Below, one piece after another: positions 45,541 to 54,136 of a stretch of 64,000 nt of DNA. Source of the stretch: JAVBMU01 sp031551755 (GTDB lineage: Bacteria; Actinomycetota; Actinomycetes; Actinomycetales; Cellulomonadaceae); contig JAVBNE010000096.1 in the NCBI GenBank assembly GCA_031551755.1, forward strand, positions 1 through 64,000. The letters are read 5' to 3'. Numbering within the stretch: position 1 is the stretch's first letter; every line of letters begins with the position of its first letter. The translations under genes and the position numbers were made by a program. The notes under the pieces are model-generated. The model was not told the DNA's origin. It did not search any database and worked only from the letters and a program-made list of their open reading frames with translations.

Positions 45541-46767
45541 TCACCCACGACGCAGCCGTTGGGCATAGACATCCAGAACGTCAATGATCCCGGCGTGCTG
45601 GTAAACCCGGTTGCGCTGCTTCCCAGTGCGTTCCGCCAAGACTCCGGCGTCGACCAACTGGGCGAGCGCCCGCTGGGCGCCCATGCCGCTCAGGCCAAGA
45701 CTCTCCATCAACAGGCCGGCGTTCACGACCGGATGTGCCACCAGCAACGGCAGTACCTTCCACGCTGCTGAGTCACGGCGCACCCCCACCATCTGTTCAC
45801 TTGACCACGCCAGCTGGGAAGCGAGCTCATCGACCAGCCGGGCACCGGACCCAGCAGCGTACCTGCTGGCGTTGGCAAACACCTCGATGATCGGTCGAGC
45901 GTCGCCCTCACGGTAAGTGCCGAGCGCACGGAAATAGTACTCGGTGTCGCGTAACAGGCCCGCGGAAACTGGTGCTGTGGTACTGACCAGCAAACCCTTC
46001 GCCTTCAACAGGGCATGGACGAGCGCTCGACCTGTTCGCCCATTGCCATCAGCGAATGGGTGGATCGTTTCGAACTGGGCATGCGCGATCGCTGCCTGTA
46101 CGAGTACCGGCAGGTCGTCGCGACGCAAGTAAGTGATGAGGTCATTCATGGCATCAGGCACCCGTTCGGCCTGTGGTGCGATGTGGCTGGCCCCTCGCGG
46201 CGTGATACCGCTCGACCCGACCCATACCAAACCATCGCGATAGCGCCCCGCATGCTCCTGCCAGCCCGGTTGAGCGTTCAGGAGTTCGAACTGCATGGCG
46301 AGGATCGCCTGGTTATCCAGCCGGTCCGATAGCTCAAGCGCGGCCTCCATCGCACGCACATTGGCCACAACCACCCTTGCGTTCTCTGAGGTGGACTGGT
46401 CGATCTCGGCGAGTGCGAGCTGACGCGCACCCACGGTCAGATTCTCGATCTGCGACGACGAGGTGGACTCCGTGCGTAACAGGATCGACGACATCGGTCC
46501 GAGTGTCGGGCTTTCAGCTCCCAGAACCGACCGCGCGTAGGTATCGAAGCGTGCGAGGGCTGTGGCCGCCTCCTCCACATCCGCCGCAACGTCGGTCGGC
46601 AAGCTCGGGGTGTAGCCGGCGATCGATGGAGTGACCGCCGACTCGTAGGGCCCGCTCGCGGCCACCACCCGAGCACGCCCGTGCAGCCCGTCGGGCTCCG
46701 CGGCCCACACGTGCTCTTCGTACTCGGTCGGCGGCACCGACACCGGAAGTGTGATCACGTCAACCAT
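45541..46767 (-). CDS. fic: Fic-domain protein (AMPylase), class II
   Basis: The 408-residue protein has the complete active-site motif HPFADGNGRTGR (about residues 237-248) for AMP transfer from ATP to target hydroxyls. An N-terminal inhibitory helix motif SSQIEN (about residues 104-109, pattern (S/T)xxxE(G/N)) precedes it, so it is self-inhibited (class II). The C-terminal ~60 residues form a winged helix (LLMESLGLSGMGAQRALAQL). A 12-bp palindrome sits 1 nt before the ATG. The target is unknown. Confidence 0.93.
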   Translation of the reverse strand: MVDVITLPVSVPPTEYEEHVWAAEPDGLHGRARVVAASGPYESAVTPSIAGYTPSLPTDVAADVEEAATALARFDTYARSVLGAESPTLGPMSSILLRTESTSSSQIENLTVGARQLALAEIDQSTSENARVVVANVRAMEAALELSDRLDNQAILAMQFELLNAQPGWQEHAGRYRDGLVWVGSSGITPRGASHIAPQAERVPDAMNDLITYLRRDDLPVLVQAAIAHAQFETIHPFADGNGRTGRALVHALLKAKGLLVSTTAPVSAGLLRDTEYYFRALGTYREGDARPIIEVFANASRYAAGSGARLVDELASQLAWSSEQMVGVRRDSAAWKVLPLLVAHPVVNAGLLMESLGLSGMGAQRALAQLVDAGVLAERTGKQRNRVYQHAGIIDVLDVYAQRLRRG

Positions 46768-46768
46768 C

Positions 46769-46799
46769 TTAGTAACACTTAGCGCAGAAGTGTTACTAA
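46769..46799. promoter_or_regulatory. Perfect 12-bp palindrome at the fic start (operator)
   Basis: TTAGTAACACTT-AGCGCAG-AAGTGTTACTAA is perfect over 12 bp per arm. It ends 1 nt before the fic ATG (46767), so the mRNA may be leaderless with the promoter inside the palindrome. A dimeric repressor would block it; the winged helix of Fic itself is a candidate. This is inferred. Confidence 0.7.
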
Positions 46800-47255
46800 G
46801 GCACTTCCCAAGGTGGTGTCGGCATGCATCGTCGGGGGCGGTTCTGGTGGCGAGAAGAACCGAAGCGACGATGAGCGAGGGCCTGCCGATTCCGAAACGG
46901 CAGTGGGCAACGATGTGACTACCGCCTTGAAACGATCGATCAACTCGCGGACCACGGGCGTCGCATCAGCCAGTTGAGGAACGCCACGATCTGGGATCGG
47001 GAGCGCTACGTACTCCAGGCACGGCCGCGGTCACTTCTTGACGTTCAGCAGGAGCAGTGCGGAGCGGCATTCGGAGAACACTGCAGACTTGAGGATCGAG
47101 ACTGGGAGTCGACCATCGACCACGTCAGGGCTGGCCACCCGTCAATGTCCGCCGAGGCTGATCGCCGGCCGGAGGTGACCATCGCACAGTTCCCTTCAAC
47201 TTGCCGGCTTCTTGTTGAACCAAAAGGCAGTTTACTTCAATAAGGTTCGCTCCTG
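46800..47255. other. Gene-free, lower-GC stretch between fic and the siderophore locus
   Basis: No convincing gene is found. Short open frames (for example 46974-47243, plus strand) have no ribosome site and no recognisable domain. The last ~70 bp are AT-rich relative to the window and lead into direct repeat B (47256-47284). From 47285 to 47372 there is only the 3' flank of the AraC-type gene. Confidence 0.5.
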
Positions 47256-47284
47256 TTGAAGAAAACCTCAAACTGATTAGGCGC
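47256..47284 (+). repeat. 29-bp direct repeat B, copy 1
   Basis: TTGAAGAAAACCTCAAACTG followed by ATTAGGCGC matches 62517-62545 at 26 of 29 positions in the same orientation, 15.26 kb away. Just before it lies CTTCAATAAGGTT, which is the inverted form of the CTTATTGAAG that leads into copy 2. Confidence 0.8.
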
Positions 47285-47372
47285 TCGGCCTCTTGTGCGC
47301 TGTCACGAGGCGAAAAGCGGGCGCCGACCATTCAGGCGGGGTTTCACGTGTTGGTCGCGCCCTCTCGCCTGG

Positions 47373-48974
47373 TTACCTGTCGCGGTCGCCACGCTCTTGG
47401 TACTCACGCGGGGAGAGTCCGTGGAAGCGGGAGAAGGCGGCGCTGAACGTTGGCAGGTGGGCATAGCCGACGCGACGGCCCACGGCGCTGGGCTTGGCGC
47501 CTCCTGCAAGCATCTCGCGGGCGATGCGCATGCGGACCGCGTAGCGCCAGCGGGCGAAGGTCATGCCGGTCTCATCACGGAAGGCTCGGTGAACCTCTGC
47601 GGGGAGGTCATATGAAGGTGTGCCGGTGCCGCCGCCAATCGATCGCAAATAGTGCGTCGCGGCGGCGTAAGCGCGCTGGTCGACGGGCATCGGCGCGGAG
47701 CGAGCGCGCTGGGCCGCGACCTGCTCGCGGAACAGCCCGAGCACATGCGCAGGGTCGTAGCCTTCCGGCCTCAGGTGGGATCGGTCGCTCACGGCGCAGA
47801 ACATCAGGTAGTCGTCCCATGCTGGGGAGAACTGGACCTGAATCGGTTCTGTCAGCCGCAGCTCGCCGGTCTTGACGGTGGCGGGCGGCAGCGAGATCGA
47901 GTCCTCGCGAAGTCCGGTGACATGCTCCACCCCGGCTGGGATCCAGGTGGCGACGCCCTGTCGCCGTTCGTACCGACGCTGACCGACGTCCAGGTACCCG
48001 CTGCCGCGGTATATCCAGCTGAGGACATGGACGTCGTTGGCGTGGGCGGCCGTCGTGGCCGCGGGGAGCAGGTCGGGTGCAGCCGGCGGGGTACCGCTGG
48101 CCCGCAACATTGTCACGAGGTCACCGGCCTGATGTGCGGCCTGCACTCGCTGGGAGGTTCCTCCAGTGCCGGGGTGTGCGGAGATCCGTCGACTGAACTC
48201 GTGGGGGGTCAGTCCGCACCACTGTTTGAACGCGCGCGTCAATCCGTTCCGGCTGGCGAAGCCCACCCGTCCCGCGACAAGGTCGACGCCGTCGCCGGCG
48301 GCCAGGAACTCCACCGCGGCGCCGAGACGGCACCGCAGCCGCCACTGCTCGAAGGTGAGGCCAGTGTCGGCGACGAAGTCTCGACGCAGGGTACGAGGGC
48401 TGACGCACACGCGGGTTGCCCAGTCGTCGAGGGTGAGATCGAGCGCTGGATCGCGGACGAGCTCCGCGGCCACCGCCCTGGCCCCGGAAGCTCTCGGCAG
48501 CACCGGCGGCTGGAGATCGCAGGACCGGGTGGCGTCGCCTTGCTGCGGCACCGACCGTCGCATACTAGTCCGGCTCAGGAGTTCGAGCAGCCCGTCCCGT
48601 GCGTAGCCGTTGCCGGTCAGTGGTGTGACGGTCATGTTGTAGTACTGGATCAACCAGTCCTGCCAGCCATCAGGGACGTCGAACCTCGTCAGTTCCGACG
48701 GTGCGCCGACTCCCGCGCTCGCGTCCGGAGACAGTGGGAAAGCGACCGTCCCGGGCTGTGTGAGTAGCTCACGACGATTCCAGCCGTCAGCCGGGATCCA
48801 GACCCCTTCACCGTCGGTGATGCGGTACTCCACGTCGTCGTCGATGCGCACGTGCGCTGTTCCGGTGCGGACCCAGAACAGCAGCGGACGGCGAACCCGG
48901 CCCGTCGAGTCCCACCGCGCTCCCGGGATCGGCGGGGGACCAGGAGTGCTCGGGTCAGTGGAGGAGGCAGCCAT
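47373..48974 (-). CDS. Tandem AraC-type transcription regulator (two cupin-HTH units in one chain)
   Basis: The 533-residue protein is two AraC-family units joined end to end. Unit 1 has a cupin-like sensor (VRTGTAHVRIDDDVEYRITD) and an AraC HTH at about 160-270 (LTLDDWATRVCVSPRTLRRD, GFASRNGLTRAFKQWCGLTP). Unit 2 repeats this: a sensor (IYRGSGYLDVGQRRYERRQG) and HTH at about 430-533 (VGYAHLPTFSAAFSRFHGLS). Usual members are 250-320 residues with one unit. It is divergent from the siderophore operon, with an iron box between. Related regulators sense siderophores (inference). Confidence 0.88.
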   Translation of the reverse strand: MAASSTDPSTPGPPPIPGARWDSTGRVRRPLLFWVRTGTAHVRIDDDVEYRITDGEGVWIPADGWNRRELLTQPGTVAFPLSPDASAGVGAPSELTRFDVPDGWQDWLIQYYNMTVTPLTGNGYARDGLLELLSRTSMRRSVPQQGDATRSCDLQPPVLPRASGARAVAAELVRDPALDLTLDDWATRVCVSPRTLRRDFVADTGLTFEQWRLRCRLGAAVEFLAAGDGVDLVAGRVGFASRNGLTRAFKQWCGLTPHEFSRRISAHPGTGGTSQRVQAAHQAGDLVTMLRASGTPPAAPDLLPAATTAAHANDVHVLSWIYRGSGYLDVGQRRYERRQGVATWIPAGVEHVTGLREDSISLPPATVKTGELRLTEPIQVQFSPAWDDYLMFCAVSDRSHLRPEGYDPAHVLGLFREQVAAQRARSAPMPVDQRAYAAATHYLRSIGGGTGTPSYDLPAEVHRAFRDETGMTFARWRYAVRMRIAREMLAGGAKPSAVGRRVGYAHLPTFSAAFSRFHGLSPREYQERGDRDR

Positions 48975-49015
48975 CGTGGCCTAACTATGCGGCAGTCTGC
49001 GCACACCAGCAGAGG

Positions 49016-49034
49016 TGAGGGTTGGCTAACCTTA
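49016..49034 (+). promoter_or_regulatory. DtxR/IdeR-type iron box
   Basis: TGAGGGTTGGCTAACCTTA matches the DtxR/IdeR consensus TTAGGTTAGGCTAACCTAA at 15 of 19 positions. It lies between the regulator (start 48974) and the siderophore operon (start 49108), where it could repress both when iron is plentiful. The site is seen; the regulation is inferred from the known box. Confidence 0.78.
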
Positions 49035-49107
49035 ACAGCGGCCCGCATCGCCGTCGGCAGCGCGCCCTCAGTACTTCTCGAAGCAATCGGAAAGGCCGGC
49101 CCACCGC

Positions 49108-50967
49108 ATGCCGAAGACCTCACGCCGGCTCACCGTGCACCCGTTGACCCTACGGAAGGTCGAGGTCGTTCGGGTGACGGACCTGACGCCGGGGATGCGC
49201 CGGATAACACTGGGCGGCGACCAGCTCCGCGTGTTCACCTCGGCGAACGGGTTCCCACAGCCCGCGTTCGACTCACCGGCTTTCGACGACGACATCCGGC
49301 TGGTGTTCTCCTACCCGGGCCAGGACGCTCCGGTGCTGCCGACGCAGCAGGAGAAGGGCCTCGACATGCCGAGAGCTCCCCGGCCCTTGACCAGGACGTA
49401 CACGGTGCGCCGCTGGGACCCCGAGACGGGCGAGCTGGACGTGGACTTCGTCAAGCACGGTATCGGCGTGGGCACCACCTGGGCCTACCGCGCCCAGACC
49501 GGTGACCACATCCACTTCTACGGACCTTCTGCTTCGCGGGCGATGCCGAATGACGCGGACTGGCTCTTGGTCGCTGGTGACGATACGGCGATCCCAGCGA
49601 TCGCCCGACTGCTCGACGAGCTGCCCGAGGGCGCACGGGCGCAGGTGTTCGTCGAGGTCGCCGAGGAGGCCCACCGGGTTCCGTTGCGGTCGATGCCGCG
49701 CGCCGAGGTGACCTGGCTGGTGCGCGGCGGCGCCGAGGCCGGCACGACGACCCACTTGGTGGATGCCGTCAAGAACACCGACTGGTGGGACGGACGGCCG
49801 TTCGCCTGGGTTGCCGGGGAGCGCACTGCCGTGCGGGACCTGCGTCGCCACCTGGTCGAGGACCGGGGAGTGCCGAAGGAAGACATCGACTTCACCGGAT
49901 ACTGGCGCCGCGGCGAGGTCGTGGTGCTGGATGCCGACGGGGCGCTTCCCGATCCCGAGAAGTCGAAGACTCCTTTCGAGAGGCTTCACGAGATGACGGA
50001 GCTGATCCGTCCGATCGCGATCCGCACCGCTGCCGAGCTGGGCGTTCCCGACCTGGTCTCCCGTGGTGTGACCAGCATGGCGGACCTTGCCGCCAAGGCC
50101 GGGGCGGATGAGCGGGCGCTGGGCAAGCTGTTGCGCTACCTGCAGACGCTCGACCTGCTGGTCGAGACCGAGCCGGGACACTACGGTCTGACGGCACTGG
50201 GCGAGGTCCTCACCGTCGAGTTCTTCGCCGACGCCCTCAGCTCGACCGGTGTGCTGGGCAGGGAGATGCTCGGCATCTACGGGCTCACCGAGTCGGTCCG
50301 CACGGGACGCCCCTCTTACGCCTCGGTGACGGGCCAAACGTTCGCTCAGGTGCGTACCGAGCACGACTACGAAGACCGCTTCCTCGAGCGCCTCGCCGGG
50401 TTCGCTCCTGCGCTGGCCCTGGCGATCGCCGAGTCCGATCTGCTCGCCGACGTGACACACCTAGTGATCCACTCCGGCGGCGCGGCGGCCCAGGCCGGCG
50501 AGTTCGTCGCTGTCCACGATGGCCTGCGTGTGACGATCTGCGCCCTGCCCGCACAGGCTGACTGGCTGCGCCGTGACCTGCCCGTCACCATTCCCGACAA
50601 CGCCCAGCGTGCGCGGGTGAGCGTCGTCGAGCAGTCCGTCTTCGAACCCAGCCCGGCGGCGGACACCGTGCTCATCAGCCGCGCCTTCATGACCCTCCCC
50701 GACGCCGACGCCGCCCACGCGCTGCGCCGCGCAGCCGAGAACCTCCTCCCCGGTGGCCGCGTGCTGCTGATCGAGGAGACCTTCGACACCGACGACCTCG
50801 ACGAACACGACGGCGAAGCCGATCTGCTCGGTCTCACCGTGCACGGTGCCGGCCTGCGCACGCCCGCCGAGCTCGACACCGTGATCACCCAGGCCGGGCT
50901 ATCTCGGCGAGCAAGCCACACCGTCGGGTGGGGCACCACCGTCCACGAACTCGCACGAACCCACTGA
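49108..50967 (+). CDS. Siderophore-interacting flavin reductase fused to a methyltransferase-like domain
   Basis: The 619-residue protein has two parts. Residues 1-285 are a SIP (ViuB-type) flavoreductase that frees iron from ferric siderophores: FAD-binding RPLTRTYTVRRWDPETGELD, GPSASRAMPNDADWLLVAGD and FAWVAGERTAVRDLRRHLVE. Residues ~290-619 resemble class I O-methyltransferases: a winged-helix dimerisation part (PIAIRTAAELGVPDLVSRGV) and a Rossmann part (VTHLVIHSGGAAAQAGEFVA, LLPGGRVLLIEETFD). The SAM glycine motif is degraded (HSGGAAA), so activity is doubtful. SIP proteins are normally about 270-300 residues. Its ATG has only a weak ribosome site (GAAAGG, far upstream). It heads the operon. 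Confidence 0.85.
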   Translation: MPKTSRRLTVHPLTLRKVEVVRVTDLTPGMRRITLGGDQLRVFTSANGFPQPAFDSPAFDDDIRLVFSYPGQDAPVLPTQQEKGLDMPRAPRPLTRTYTVRRWDPETGELDVDFVKHGIGVGTTWAYRAQTGDHIHFYGPSASRAMPNDADWLLVAGDDTAIPAIARLLDELPEGARAQVFVEVAEEAHRVPLRSMPRAEVTWLVRGGAEAGTTTHLVDAVKNTDWWDGRPFAWVAGERTAVRDLRRHLVEDRGVPKEDIDFTGYWRRGEVVVLDADGALPDPEKSKTPFERLHEMTELIRPIAIRTAAELGVPDLVSRGVTSMADLAAKAGADERALGKLLRYLQTLDLLVETEPGHYGLTALGEVLTVEFFADALSSTGVLGREMLGIYGLTESVRTGRPSYASVTGQTFAQVRTEHDYEDRFLERLAGFAPALALAIAESDLLADVTHLVIHSGGAAAQAGEFVAVHDGLRVTICALPAQADWLRRDLPVTIPDNAQRARVSVVEQSVFEPSPAADTVLISRAFMTLPDADAAHALRRAAENLLPGGRVLLIEETFDTDDLDEHDGEADLLGLTVHGAGLRTPAELDTVITQAGLSRRASHTVGWGTTVHELARTH

Positions 50968-51000
50968 CCCCTCCCATAGAGACAGAAAGAAGAACACCGC

Positions 51001-51990
51001 ATGTCCACGACATCCAAGCGACGGCGCGGAGCCGCTCTGGCCGCCGCACTCCTGGGCACGACGCTCGCCCTTACTGCCTGCGGCGAAACCAGCGAGGACG
51101 CCGCCGACGCTGGCGACGCGCCCGCCGCCACCCGCACGGTCACGGCCGAGAACGGCACGATCGAGATCCCCACCGACCCTAAGCGGATAGTCACGATCGG
51201 CAACACGACGATGCCGTTCATCGACCTGGGCGGCGAGCCGGTGGGCACAACGGAGGCGTCCCCGTCCGAGCTCGCCTCCATTCCCGCAGAGCAGACGGCC
51301 GCGTACGAGGCCGCAGCGAAAATCGGGAGCGAAGAGATCGACCTGGAGAAGCTCGCCGGCCTCGAGCCAGACCTCATCCTCGTCCAGTTCCACTCCAGCG
51401 ACTGGGAAGAGATCGGCACGCAGCTGGAGTCGGTCGCTCCGACGGTCTATTGGGGCCTGGATATGGAATGGAAGGCCATGGCCGACGCGATCGCCGAAGC
51501 CGGCAACCTCACGGACGGCTTGGGCGACCAGAAGGCGGCGTTCGAGGTGAAGGTGGCCAGCATCAAGAAGACACACGCCGATGTCATCGCCAGGGCGAAG
51601 TTCGTCGACGTCTCTCGCGGGGACTGGTCGGATCCCGGAACGTTCTTCATCGCGGACATCGGTTGCTCCGAGATCGCCCGGGACGACCTCGGACTGAGCC
51701 TGCCCGAGGCGGCCGAAGGCGAGGACCCGCTGGCCTACACCTCCCTGCCGTTCGAGCAGATCAGCAGTCTGGCTGAGTACGACGTGATCACCTACCCCGT
51801 CGGTGCCGACGGACATCCGACCGAGCCCTTCCAGGAGGTGCTCGCGACCAACACCTGGCAGGCACTTCCCGCCGTGACCTCGGGCCACGCAGTCGGAGTC
51901 TTCTGCCCCGGCAACGGCTCCTACGGACCCGTCCTGCAGTACCTGGACTCGCTCGACTCTGCGCTCGCGACGCTTCGCGCCGCAGCGTGA
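51001..51990 (+). CDS. Ferric siderophore ABC transporter, substrate-binding lipoprotein
   Basis: The 329-residue protein has a twin-basic signal peptide with lipobox LALTACGE (Cys27) and the FecB/periplasmic binding protein layout (PKRIVTIGNTTMPFIDLGGE, ETIDLEKLAGLEPDLILVQF-like IDLEKLAGLEPDLILVQF). It would catch ferric siderophores on the outer face of the membrane. It lies 33 nt after the SIP fusion and its stop overlaps the permease GTG by 4 nt. Confidence 0.92.
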   Translation: MSTTSKRRRGAALAAALLGTTLALTACGETSEDAADAGDAPAATRTVTAENGTIEIPTDPKRIVTIGNTTMPFIDLGGEPVGTTEASPSELASIPAEQTAAYEAAAKIGSEEIDLEKLAGLEPDLILVQFHSSDWEEIGTQLESVAPTVYWGLDMEWKAMADAIAEAGNLTDGLGDQKAAFEVKVASIKKTHADVIARAKFVDVSRGDWSDPGTFFIADIGCSEIARDDLGLSLPEAAEGEDPLAYTSLPFEQISSLAEYDVITYPVGADGHPTEPFQEVLATNTWQALPAVTSGHAVGVFCPGNGSYGPVLQYLDSLDSALATLRAAA

Positions 51991-53030
51991 CCGAGCTCGC
52001 CCTGCATCCGACCGGTCCGGGCACCGTCATGGTGCCCGGACCGCACCGGCGTCTGCTCGGTCTGGTCGTCGCAGTGGTAGTCCTGGCCCTCGTGGTAGTG
52101 CTGAGCATCACGGTGGGTTCGACGGCAATCCCGCCATCAGCGGTGTGGGAGGCGCTGTTCGACCCGTCAGACGCCGTCGACCGGTTCGCGATCCGCGACT
52201 ACCGCCTGCCGCGCACCATCGTGGGTCTGGTTGTCGGCATCGCGCTCGGCTTATCGGGCGCACTGATCCAGGCGCTCACCCGCAACCCGCTGGCCGACGC
52301 AGGAATCTTCGGGGTGCACGCCGGAGCATCGTTCGCGGTGACGGTCGCAGTCGGGTGGTTCGGTATCCGTGACATCCAGGGCCAGATGTGGTTTGCATTC
52401 GCGGGGGCGCTGGTCGTCACGCTCGTGGTGCTCGCATTCGGGTCGAAAACGCAGGGCTCCGCCCCGGTGGTCATGGTGCTTGCCGGGGTTTGCCTCGGCG
52501 CGGTGCTCGGCGGCGCCAGAGAGGCCCTGCAACTGACCGACCCGGAGGCGTTCGACGCGATGCGCAACTGGAACGCCGGCTCGATCGCAGGCCGCCCGCT
52601 GGAGTTCCTCTGGCCGATCCTGCCGTTCTTCGCCCTGGCGCTCGTGCTGACGTTCGTGGTCGCCGGACCGCTCAACTCGATGGCCCTGGGTGACGACATG
52701 GCTGCAGCGCAGGGCGTCCAGCTGGCACGCACTCGCATGCTCGCCATCATTGCGCTCACCCTGCTCGCCGGCGGTGTCACGGCCATCGCCGGACCGATCG
52801 GATTCGTCGGCCTGATGGTGCCGCACGTTGCACGCTGGATCGTCGGCCCTCACCAAAGCTGGATCTTCGCCTACAGCCTCCTGCTCGCGCCGAGCCTCCT
52901 GCTGATCTCCGACATCCTGGGGCGGGTCGTGCTGCGCCCAGGTGAAATCCAGGTGGGTATCGTCACCGCATTCGTCGGCGCGCCGGTCCTCGTCGCACTG
53001 GTGCGACGCAAGAAGGCAAGCGGACTATGA
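51987..53030 (+). CDS. FecCD-family siderophore ABC permease 1
   Basis: The 347-residue permease has about nine membrane segments and FecCD motifs DYRLPRTIVGLVVGIALGLS, GALIQALTRNPLADAGIFGV and ITAIAGPIGFVGLMVPHVAR-type sequence (GPIGFVGLMVPHVARWIVGP), the ATPase contact loop. The start is a GTG within the preceding stop; it overlaps permease 2 by 4 nt. Confidence 0.94.
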   Translation: MTELALHPTGPGTVMVPGPHRRLLGLVVAVVVLALVVVLSITVGSTAIPPSAVWEALFDPSDAVDRFAIRDYRLPRTIVGLVVGIALGLSGALIQALTRNPLADAGIFGVHAGASFAVTVAVGWFGIRDIQGQMWFAFAGALVVTLVVLAFGSKTQGSAPVVMVLAGVCLGAVLGGAREALQLTDPEAFDAMRNWNAGSIAGRPLEFLWPILPFFALALVLTFVVAGPLNSMALGDDMAAAQGVQLARTRMLAIIALTLLAGGVTAIAGPIGFVGLMVPHVARWIVGPHQSWIFAYSLLLAPSLLLISDILGRVVLRPGEIQVGIVTAFVGAPVLVALVRRKKASGL

Positions 53031-54136
53031 GCGCAGACGTCTCGTCCCCGCCCCGGAGGCTGCACAGCCCGCCGACGACCGCGGCGCCAGCAGAGCGGGT
53101 GGACTTCGGGCGGCGGATGCTGGTCGTGCGGCGCTGGCGGACCGCACTGCGAGTCGAGTGGCGCTCAGTCACGGTCTGCGCTTTGCTGGCGCTCGCGATC
53201 GGCTGCATGGCGGTGCTCGCGCTGATGACGGGCTCGTACCAGCTCAGCCCCGCACAGGTGCTCTCCACGCTGGCCGGTGAGGAGCAGGGCCTGATCCGCC
53301 AAGTTGTGGTCGAGTGGCGGCTGCCCCGTGTGACCGCGGCGGTGGTGTTCGGCGCCGCCCTGGGCGCAAGCGGCGCGGTATTCCAGTCGATGCTGCGCAA
53401 CCCGCTCGCCGACCCCAGCGTCATCGGGTTCTCCCAGGGCTCGTACACGGGCGCACTGTTCGTGATCCTGGTCGTCAATGGCAGCTACACGCAGCTGGTC
53501 GGCGGAGCGCTGCTGGGCGGCATGGCCACGGCGGTCGCGGTCTATGTGCTCGCTTACCGGCGAGGGGTGCAAGGGTTCCGGCTCATCATCGTCGGGATCG
53601 GCGTCTCCGCGATGCTGGAGTCGGTCAACACGTGGCTGATCCTCAAGGCAGACCTGGATCAGGCAATGTCCGCAGCGGCCTGGGGTGCCGGATCCCTCAA
53701 CGGCGTGTCCTGGAATCGGGTGACTATCGGCGGCGCCTGCATCGCCGTGCTCCTGCTGCTAGCGGCGATGCTGAGCCGGTCAATGCACCAGATGGAGCTC
53801 GGAGACGACGCCGCCGCCTCCCAAGGCGTGCGCGTCTCGCCCACGCGACTCGGCCTGGTCGTGGTGGGTGTGGCGCTGACCGCGACGGTCACGGCCGCGT
53901 CGGGGCCGATCGCGTTCATCTCCCTGGTCGCACCCCAGATCGCGCATCGGCTCGCCCGCACGGCCGGGATCACCTTTGCTCCCGCCGCCTTCGTCGGCGC
54001 GCTGCTCTGCCTTACGGCCGACTACGTCGCCCAGCACATAGCGCCCACTCCACTCCCGGTCGGGATCATCACCGTCATTCTCGGCGGCGGCTACCTCGGC
54101 TGGCTGCTGCTCACCGAAGCCAGGAGGCGCCTGTGA
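53027..54136 (+). CDS. FecCD-family siderophore ABC permease 2
   Basis: The 369-residue partner permease shows EWRLPRVTAAVVFGAALGAS, GAVFQSMLRNPLADPSVIGF and GPIAFISLVAPQIAHRLART, with about nine membrane segments after a 45-residue cytoplasmic start. Together with permease 1 it forms the heterodimeric channel. It overlaps the ATPase by 4 nt. Confidence 0.94.
   Translation: MSADVSSPPRRLHSPPTTAAPAERVDFGRRMLVVRRWRTALRVEWRSVTVCALLALAIGCMAVLALMTGSYQLSPAQVLSTLAGEEQGLIRQVVVEWRLPRVTAAVVFGAALGASGAVFQSMLRNPLADPSVIGFSQGSYTGALFVILVVNGSYTQLVGGALLGGMATAVAVYVLAYRRGVQGFRLIIVGIGVSAMLESVNTWLILKADLDQAMSAAAWGAGSLNGVSWNRVTIGGACIAVLLLLAAMLSRSMHQMELGDDAAASQGVRVSPTRLGLVVVGVALTATVTAASGPIAFISLVAPQIAHRLARTAGITFAPAAFVGALLCLTADYVAQHIAPTPLPVGIITVILGGGYLGWLLLTEARRRL

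Noticed and set aside
46974..47243. 89-codon open frame between fic and the AraC-type gene
   Set aside because: No ribosome site, no recognisable domain and ordinary composition; likely chance.
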